In this document: piece by piece, positions 8,557 through 12,394 of the stretch
Layout of the letters: each line of letters begins with the position of its first letter
Position numbering within the stretch: position 1 is the first letter of the stretch
DNA from: Planctomycetota bacterium
GTDB taxonomy: Bacteria > Planctomycetota > PUPC01 > JACPCR01
Assembly: GCA_030740295.1 (NCBI GenBank)
Contig: JASLXP010000131.1
Location: forward strand, 1 to 12,394
Reading direction: 5' to 3'
Length of the DNA: 12,394 nt
Made by a program: the position numbers and the translations under genes
The notes under the pieces: generated by a model
The model's input: the letters and a program-made list of their open reading frames with translations, nothing else
Told to the model about the DNA's origin: nothing
Database searches by the model: none

Positions 8557-8576
8557 CGCCGCTCTGGAGAGCAGCG
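8557..8576. repeat. Imperfect GC-rich palindrome in intergenic gap
   Basis: CGCCGCTCTGGAGAGCAGCG reads as two 9-nt arms around GG with one mismatch; in minus-strand RNA the mismatch is a U-G pair, the same polarity as the repeat at 1539-1610. The bases that follow it, CTACG, match the outer end of that repeat (GGCTACG at 1604-1610). I remember very similar GCCGCTCTCCAGAGCGGC palindromes as dispersed repeats in Verrucomicrobia, but cannot check this. The surrounding 207-bp gap (8480-8686) has no plausible gene. It also contains a small palindrome GGCCTCCAGGCC at 8508-8519. Confidence 0.65.
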
Positions 8577-8644
8577 CTACGATACCTGCTACAGCCGCTC
8601 ATCACATCGGCTTCCAGCCTCGCGGCGGAGGACCCGCTCCGAAT

Positions 8645-8673
8645 GTCCTCAGGACTGCTCACTGAGTGAGCAG
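8645..8673. terminator. Two adjacent hairpins just downstream of the cytochrome remnant
   Basis: CTGCTCACT and AGTGAGCAG (8655-8663 and 8665-8673) form a perfect 9-bp inverted repeat around one base, and GTCCTCAGGAC (8645-8655) is a second perfect palindrome sharing one base with it. On the minus strand they lie 14 bp after the stop of the cytochrome remnant (8687), the right place for a transcript end. There is no T-run, and the one-base centre means some pairs must open in RNA, so an intrinsic terminator is only possible; a binding site or repeat is the alternative. Confidence 0.4.
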
Positions 8674-8686
8674 GCTGCCAGACGTC

Positions 8687-9357
8687 TCATTTCGGATGCG
8701 CCTTCAACAGTTCTGCCGAGGTGTAAAACCCGACTTTTTCTTTTGTCGCGGCACGTATCTTCTTCACTGTTTCCGGTTTCACTACCGAGGCTCTGTTTCC
8801 GAAGGTATTGCGGACGAAGGTCAGCACGGAAGCTACCTCTTCATCATTGAACACTTTGTAGGGAATCATTGGGACAATGCCGGGGAATTTTGCTCCGTTG
8901 ACTTCGATAGGCCCCTGCAATCCGTTAAGAGTCAGTTTGATGAGGCGCTCCTGACTGCCGGTGACCCATTCGCTTGATGCGAGTGGTGGGAACTGCGCGG
9001 CGGGCAGGCCTTTACCGTCCGCCTGGTGGCAGGTGATGCAATGCCCTTCACGGCTGAAGAGTTCAGCGCCTTTGAAGAAAGTCGCCTTGCCTGCTCCGGT
9101 CAGGTGAGTTTCGTAAACGGGCGCATGATCGGCTTCGATGGCTTGCCCTTCAAGATAGGCTTTGGCCGTTGTGTAGACGGGGCCAGGAATCCATACTTTT
9201 CCACGGAAGCCGCGGAATTCAGGTTCACTTTCATCGTCAGAAGTTTCTTGCCGTTCGCAGCGAACGTGACCTGGCCCTCCTTGAAGCGCTGGTCGTAGCC
9301 CTTTCGATTGAAGATTTTGACGTTTTCGATTTTCACAGGACGGGGAAACAGAAAAAC
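8687..9357 (-). pseudogene. Truncated, frameshifted c-type cytochrome remnant (C-terminal end of a larger secreted protein)
   Basis: The C-terminal part is a clean class I cytochrome c domain: heme attachment CITCH (in SREGHCITCHQADGKGLP), PPLASSEWVTG, probable axial Met in GIVPMIPY, and a closing helix DEEVASVLTFVRNTFGN, then a tail ending ELLKAHPK. Upstream, sensible protein (VKIENVKIFNRKGYDQRF ... KKLLTMKVNLN) is in one frame from about 9357 to 9217, while EFRGFRGKVWIPGPVYTT and everything after it are in another. A one-base loss (or equivalent) near 9217-9225 would join them. The first frame is closed by TGA at 9358-9360, seven bases after the beta-helix gene stop, and has no good start or Shine-Dalgarno, so the N-terminal bulk is missing. 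Reading the second frame from GTG at 9361 gives 224 residues whose first 50 look non-natural. I recall this tail from large PVC cytochrome proteins (DUF6797-like), with lower certainty. A sequencing error could explain the frameshift but not the missing 5' end. Confidence 0.75.
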
Positions 9358-9366
9358 TCACAACGA

Positions 9367-11229
9367 TCAGGTTGGATCACGCAACGCGAACGATCGCGTC
9401 CAAACCGCAATATTTGAAGGCGCATTGAGCCATCCGGCTTTCATTGCCTTGGCTTTCTTTCTTGCGCCGGGGTGAATTCTCGCAGGATCGGCGGGCATTG
9501 GGGCGGCAGTGAACGCACTGCTTGAATCGAAGCCGGTCGACGTGACGTAATCTTTGGGGTTGCTGTATTTCTCGGACCTTGGTCGCCACGGACAGCCGAA
9601 CAAGAAGGGCGGTTGGTCTTTGGAGAAAATGTAGTAATTGGAGTTGATTACGTGCTTCTGTTTTCTGGGGTCGTAGTCAGCCATGTTCCGTTCTTTTAGT
9701 GATGCACGCCAGGCGGGCTCTGTTTTGTATTTCTTCTTTTCATTTGGGTGCCAGCCAAAGAAAGAATTGTCATACCAGATGCCTAATTGGTAATCCCGGT
9801 TCCCGGCCAACAGGTTTCTAATGACACGGTTGTCGTGCAGATGGAATGGGATGGTTGTCTGCCCATCGTTTGAAACAATATTTCGAGGGCCCTGTTCACG
9901 GAAGGCGATTCCGTCCTTGTTCATGATGCAGGTGTTATTCTCGAGAGTGATGTTGAAGCTTTCGGCCACTTTTATTCCGGCTTCGCTCCAGCCAGGTTTC
10001 GCTTTACCCACGGCGCCTACTGCATTTCGGATGGCAAGATTGTCGGTGGCTTTGATGTGGCTTGAAATCTCGATGAAGAGACCGCTTCCTTCGTTCTCGA
10101 GGAAAACACATTCACTGACGTCCACATTCCTGACATCGATATCAAACCAGAGCCCCGACCCGCCGTTTCGTTTGAAAAGACATCTCTTGAATAGACCTCC
10201 GTCAACGCGAGCAAGTTTGACTGCGCCCGCCTCCCATTTTCTCGAAATCGGCTTCCAGGAGTTTCCCTCCCAGACATTGTCCTCATTCACAAAGCCGGAG
10301 CCACTTGCTGCGCCGCCGGTATGCCCGCAATTGCGAATAATGCACTTTCTCAAGGTGCCCTTCACGACAACTCCTGTGCCAGCCATCTGCTCGATGATGC
10401 ATTCTTCAACGAGGTTGTTTCTGCCACCTAAATAGACCGCTCCTCTCTGGGGAAAGGACGCTCCGTAACGAAAGATGAGCCCCTTGACGTGGACGTGTTC
10501 GACACCTTCTCTGTTGGCCCAGGGGTTCCAGCCAAAAATGTAGTCACGTGCCGACGACTCAACGAGCTTGCCGTCTGGTGACTTTCCGTCGGCAAGCCAT
10601 ATGTAGAGTTCTTTCTTGTCGACCGTATCCGCAGCAAACATGCCGGCGAATTCGGGGCCCAGGTTGGGCAGCGGAGTATCAAGAACGGCCGTGCGTTTCT
10701 TCTGCTTTCTTGCAGCCGCGTATTCCTGCCAGTTCTTTCTCAACTCGGCAAGGGACGCCACAGGTTTGAGCTGCTTACCATCCACTATCACCTGTTCCGT
10801 TCGCCCCCACAAAGGCGCATTCGATGGATGATGTTCGATGGGTAATCCATCTTTCTTGCCCACTACTTTTCGTTTCGTCCAGGGCGCCTTGTAGATGGGT
10901 TCCTTTCCTGGCAGTCGTTGCCATGCATCCACGACATCCGCGCCGGTAACGATCACTTTGCCCGTTTGTTCTGCAACGTAACGAATGGGATTCTCCGCCG
11001 TACCATTGTTCTTTGGTCGCACGCCTTCGCGATAGATGCCAGCACGGACACGGACGAAATCCCCTGCCTGCGCGAGCTTGGCCGCCCTATTGATAGTCTT
11101 AAAGGGAGATTCGGAAGTTCCGTCATTCTTATCATCACCCTTGGCCACATCCACATGGTAATCTCTGGCTTGCAGCGGCAAAGCACAGACACAAACCAGA
11201 CTCGCGACGAGATAAGTGACTCCTCTCAT
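9367..11229 (-). CDS. Secreted right-handed parallel beta-helix protein (DUF1565-like)
   Basis: A 620-residue protein with a signal peptide (MRGVTYLVASLVCVCALPLQA, cut near ARDYH). Residues about 23-95 match the DUF1565 pattern seen at the start of pectate-lyase-like beta-helices: YHVDVAKGDDKNDGTSESPFKTI, then AGDFVRVRAGIYREGV and NPIRYVAEQTGKVIVTGAD. From about 240 to 480 there are short repeats of beta-helix coils rich in Asn, Gly and Val/Ile (VEHVHVKGLIFRYG, NNLVEECIIEQMAGTG, RNVDVSECVFLENEGSG, FNITLENNTCIMNKDG, DNRVIRNLLAGN). Such proteins bind or cleave polysaccharides; no catalytic residues can be assigned here, so lyase or hydrolase activity is only possible. The C-terminal 120 residues are not obviously helical coils. 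The start has AGAGG six bases upstream (11236-11240). The stop abuts the cytochrome remnant, and the last residues (AVWTRSFALRDPT) resemble the end of the small ORF at 12027-12212, so the natural end may have been altered. Confidence 0.83.
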   Translation of the reverse strand: MRGVTYLVASLVCVCALPLQARDYHVDVAKGDDKNDGTSESPFKTINRAAKLAQAGDFVRVRAGIYREGVRPKNNGTAENPIRYVAEQTGKVIVTGADVVDAWQRLPGKEPIYKAPWTKRKVVGKKDGLPIEHHPSNAPLWGRTEQVIVDGKQLKPVASLAELRKNWQEYAAARKQKKRTAVLDTPLPNLGPEFAGMFAADTVDKKELYIWLADGKSPDGKLVESSARDYIFGWNPWANREGVEHVHVKGLIFRYGASFPQRGAVYLGGRNNLVEECIIEQMAGTGVVVKGTLRKCIIRNCGHTGGAASGSGFVNEDNVWEGNSWKPISRKWEAGAVKLARVDGGLFKRCLFKRNGGSGLWFDIDVRNVDVSECVFLENEGSGLFIEISSHIKATDNLAIRNAVGAVGKAKPGWSEAGIKVAESFNITLENNTCIMNKDGIAFREQGPRNIVSNDGQTTIPFHLHDNRVIRNLLAGNRDYQLGIWYDNSFFGWHPNEKKKYKTEPAWRASLKERNMADYDPRKQKHVINSNYYIFSKDQPPFLFGCPWRPRSEKYSNPKDYVTSTGFDSSSAFTAAPMPADPARIHPGARKKAKAMKAGWLNAPSNIAVWTRSFALRDPT

Positions 11230-11337
11230 TTCTGGCCTCTGTTGGTGACTAACTGACTGCCAGAACCAGCGATTCCAGGTTGGCAGGCATTTCTCGAAGA
11301 TAGGACCCTTTTCAATCAGGCTGGCCGGGGGGCTTGA

Positions 11338-12012
11338 TCAGTCGAACCCAAGGTCACTATAGAAGTGGCCATCCTCGCGATAGTCAACTTCACCGCAGAT
11401 ATCCAGCACAATGGAACGCACCCTGTCGGCGATTTCCTCACGGGTGAGAAAAGGAAGATAGCTGTACGAAATGTGCTGCACGAGAGATCGGGGCGTCCCT
11501 GCGTGGGCAGGTAACAGAACCTTGTGTGGGCGGGTCACCGCCGCCCCGATAATCGCATACATCGAGAGGCAGATGGGGAACAGCCAAAAGCTCGAGAATT
11601 GCAGCGCAAGTTGGAGCGACATCAGACAACCCACACACACGAGAAGCCATACGAGCCACCCCGGCCGTTCAAGCCCGGGCCATCGAACCGGTGTATTGAC
11701 CCGAAAGTCGCCTACTCTCTCTCTCAGGTCTCGCCATGCCTGTCTGCGGTTCCCGGCCGGCAGCATCTCTTTCAATTGGGCGTCCAATTGAAAATCGTTT
11801 CGTTGGCATATCCCGAGCGCCACAGCCGCCTGCCTCAGCCGGTAAAAAATGTGGAGATTGGGACAGAACGGGCGATCTGCTTCCTCCGTGTAGTTGTAGA
11901 GGTAATTGATGACGTCGCGAGGAGTCTGCATCTGCCAGGCGTCATCCTCTTGGATAGTCACATCAAACTCGTTCTCGACATCCATAATGAATGAGACAAT
12001 TTCCATACCCAT
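11338..12012 (-). CDS. Small membrane protein with permuted acyl-carrier-protein-like ends
   Basis: A 224-residue protein in three parts. Residues 1-42 (MGMEIVSFIMDVENEFDVTI, then TPRDVINYLYN) match helices II-IV of an acyl carrier protein, as in SLDTVELVMEFEKEFDIEI followed by TVGDAIDYI. Residues 49-115 form a soluble region (CPNLHIFYRLRQAAVALGI). Residues about 118-160 make a two-helix membrane hairpin (WLVWLLVCVGCLMSLQLAL; FPICLSMYAIIGAAV). Residues 187-224 (FLTREEIADRVRSIVLDI, then HFYSDLGFD) match ACP helix I and the loop into the DSL motif, and stop at that Asp. Glycine 2 sits where the phosphopantetheine serine should be, so ordinary ACP modification there is not expected. The ATG at 12012 is chosen over TTG at 12030 because AAGGAGG lies exactly eight bases before it. 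All three frames after the stop lack ACP helix II, so the end is real rather than a frameshift. I have an uncertain memory of similar proteins in PVC and other bacteria annotated as ACP or hypothetical; function unknown. Confidence 0.78.
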   Translation of the reverse strand: MGMEIVSFIMDVENEFDVTIQEDDAWQMQTPRDVINYLYNYTEEADRPFCPNLHIFYRLRQAAVALGICQRNDFQLDAQLKEMLPAGNRRQAWRDLRERVGDFRVNTPVRWPGLERPGWLVWLLVCVGCLMSLQLALQFSSFWLFPICLSMYAIIGAAVTRPHKVLLPAHAGTPRSLVQHISYSYLPFLTREEIADRVRSIVLDICGEVDYREDGHFYSDLGFD

Positions 12013-12020
12013 CTGGCTGA

Positions 12021-12027
12021 CCTCCTT
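12021..12027 (-). promoter_or_regulatory. Strong Shine-Dalgarno deciding the ACP-like gene start
   Basis: AAGGAGG on the minus strand, then eight bases (TCAGCCAG) and ATG at 12012. Its first base is also the last base of the TGA ending the small upstream ORF (12027-12029), so the two would be translationally coupled if that ORF is translated. It argues against initiation at TTG 12030, which would put the site inside the coding region. Confidence 0.85.
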
Positions 12028-12212
12028 CAATCCTCGGCTTTCAGTGAAAAGGAGCGAGTCCAGGCTGAGATTCCTGGGGGCGTCGCCGGCCGACTCTTCA
12101 GTATCTTGGCCTTGTCTCGCGCAGAGTCAATACTCCCATCGGGCATGTAGCGAGGCGGGATCTGCCCAAACGATGAATCTTCTTCGGTATCTCTGATCTC
12201 AGTTGCCGTCAA
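12027..12212 (-). CDS. Doubtful small ORF upstream of the ACP-like gene
   Basis: Sixty-one codons from TTG at 12212 (ATG options exist only further in, at MPDGSIDSARDKA) to TGA at 12027. I recognise no family. The product is hydrophilic, with no signal peptide, membrane segment or metal motif. In its favour: the stop touches the Shine-Dalgarno of the next gene, and its end (ISAWTRSFSLKAED) resembles the end of the beta-helix protein (IAVWTRSFALRDPT). Against: no Shine-Dalgarno before TTG, and unconvincing composition. It could be a leader, the decayed end of a longer gene (the frame stays open to a TAA about 50 bases above the TTG), or non-coding. Confidence 0.28.
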   Translation of the reverse strand: MTATEIRDTEEDSSFGQIPPRYMPDGSIDSARDKAKILKSRPATPPGISAWTRSFSLKAED

Positions 12213-12281
12213 CGGGTCTGGGCAACTCGTGGGTGCGATCTTGTCAGAGTTCCAGGCATCTTATGGCTGGCGTCACGATGG

Positions 12282-12296
12282 CCGGGCTCAGCCCGG
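12282..12296. repeat. Perfect 7-bp inverted repeat CCGGGCT-c-AGCCCGG
   Basis: A GC-only-ended palindrome 10 bp below the hairpin at 12304-12328, in the 112-bp gap between the right-edge gene end and the small ORF. No T-run follows on the minus strand (CCATCG comes next). It may be part of a two-hairpin transcript end or a dispersed repeat. Confidence 0.5.
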
Positions 12297-12303
12297 ATGC
12301 GTA

Positions 12304-12328
12304 CTGAAGATTAGACGATAATCTTCAG
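12304..12328 (-). terminator. Perfect 10-bp hairpin at the stop codon of the right-edge gene
   Basis: CTGAAGATTA and TAATCTTCAG pair perfectly around a 5-nt loop (GACGA on plus, TCGTC on minus). On the minus strand the first arm begins one base before the TGA (12325-12327) that ends the KFFERKDGRDVYSNPRF frame. Placement suits a 3'-end structure for that gene. No U-tract follows (TACGCATCC), so it is not a textbook rho-independent terminator. Confidence 0.5.
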
Positions 12329-12394
12329 GTTCGTCTGCCTGGAAAACGCGGATTGCTGTAGACATCACGGCCGTCTTTTCGTTCAAAGAATTTG
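12325..12394 (-). CDS. C-terminal end of an unidentified gene (cut by right window edge)
   Basis: The minus-strand frame read from 12393 gives 22 residues, starting KFFERKDGRDVYSNPRF and ending PGRRT, then TGA at 12327-12325. Composition is protein-like (basic, aromatic, Asp/Gly turns) and the stop coincides with a strong hairpin, which together make it more likely than the other open minus frame here (reading NSLNEKTAVMSTAIRVFQ to TGA near 12289). Too little remains to name a family. Confidence 0.38.
   Translation of the reverse strand, partial: KFFERKDGRDVYSNPRFPGRRT

Noticed and set aside
1..11229. Reading the whole set as a polysaccharide utilisation locus
   Set aside because: No SusC/SusD, sulfatase, transporter, glycoside hydrolase of known family or regulator is present, and gaps of about 90-280 bp with hairpins separate most of the genes.
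11524..11994. A 156-codon plus-strand open frame opposite the ACP-like gene
   Set aside because: No recognisable domain; the minus strand has a strong Shine-Dalgarno, membrane helices and ACP similarity.
12180..12212. Possible sigma-70 promoter (minus-strand TTGACG, 17-bp spacer, TACCGA) before the ACP-like gene
   Set aside because: The -35 box is good, but the -10 box matches the consensus at only two positions, and the same TTG is the putative start of the small ORF; support is too weak to annotate.
1..12394. CRISPR arrays, tRNA or rRNA genes, insertion sequences, integrases, toxin-antitoxin or phage-defence genes
   Set aside because: I looked for direct-repeat arrays, tRNA-like cloverleaf ends, transposase motifs and known defence domains and saw none.

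Overview
The window looks like a chromosomal segment from a Planctomycetes/Verrucomicrobia/Lentisphaerae (PVC) bacterium, most likely Verrucomicrobia. The evidence is the gene families: a DUF6288/PDZ exported protein, a secreted SASA-type (DUF303) acetylesterase, a DUF1565 parallel beta-helix protein, a cytochrome c tail of the kind fused to large secreted PVC proteins, and a spermidine-synthase-like membrane protein. GC-rich imperfect palindromes in the gaps also fit. The lineage call is an inference from remembered families, not from a database search.

Every convincing gene is on the minus strand, so transcription runs from high to low coordinates. From right to left: the last 22 codons of an unidentified gene at the right edge (12325-12394); a gap with two hairpins (12282-12328); a doubtful 61-codon ORF (12027-12212); a small membrane protein carrying acyl-carrier-protein-like halves at its two ends (11338-12012); a secreted beta-helix protein (9367-11229); a 5'-truncated and frameshifted cytochrome c remnant (8687-9357); a gap with several palindromes (8508-8673); a secreted sialate-O-acetylesterase-family protein with an inserted jelly-roll domain (6722-8479); a large membrane protein with a spermidine-synthase-like Rossmann domain (3968-6634); a lipoprotein of probable alpha/alpha-toroid plus beta-sandwich architecture (1776-3794); a gap with a 22-bp inverted repeat (1539-1610); and a DUF6288/PDZ exported protein whose C-terminus runs off the left edge (1-1499).

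Functionally, four of the intact genes encode exported proteins: the beta-helix protein, the acetylesterase, the toroid lipoprotein and the DUF6288 protein. This suggests a locus concerned with extracellular or periplasmic carbohydrate. There is no SusC/SusD pair, sulfatase, transporter or regulator, so calling it a polysaccharide utilisation locus would go beyond the evidence. Gaps of about 90-280 bp, several with hairpins, argue against one tight operon.

The most unusual item is the ACP-like membrane protein. Its N-terminus starts at the point where a normal ACP has its Asp-Ser-Leu motif and continues through helices II-IV. Its C-terminus carries a helix-I-like segment and stops at Asp-Leu-Gly-Phe-Asp, just before the missing serine. 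The two ends together read as one circularly permuted ACP fold with glycine at the phosphopantetheine position.
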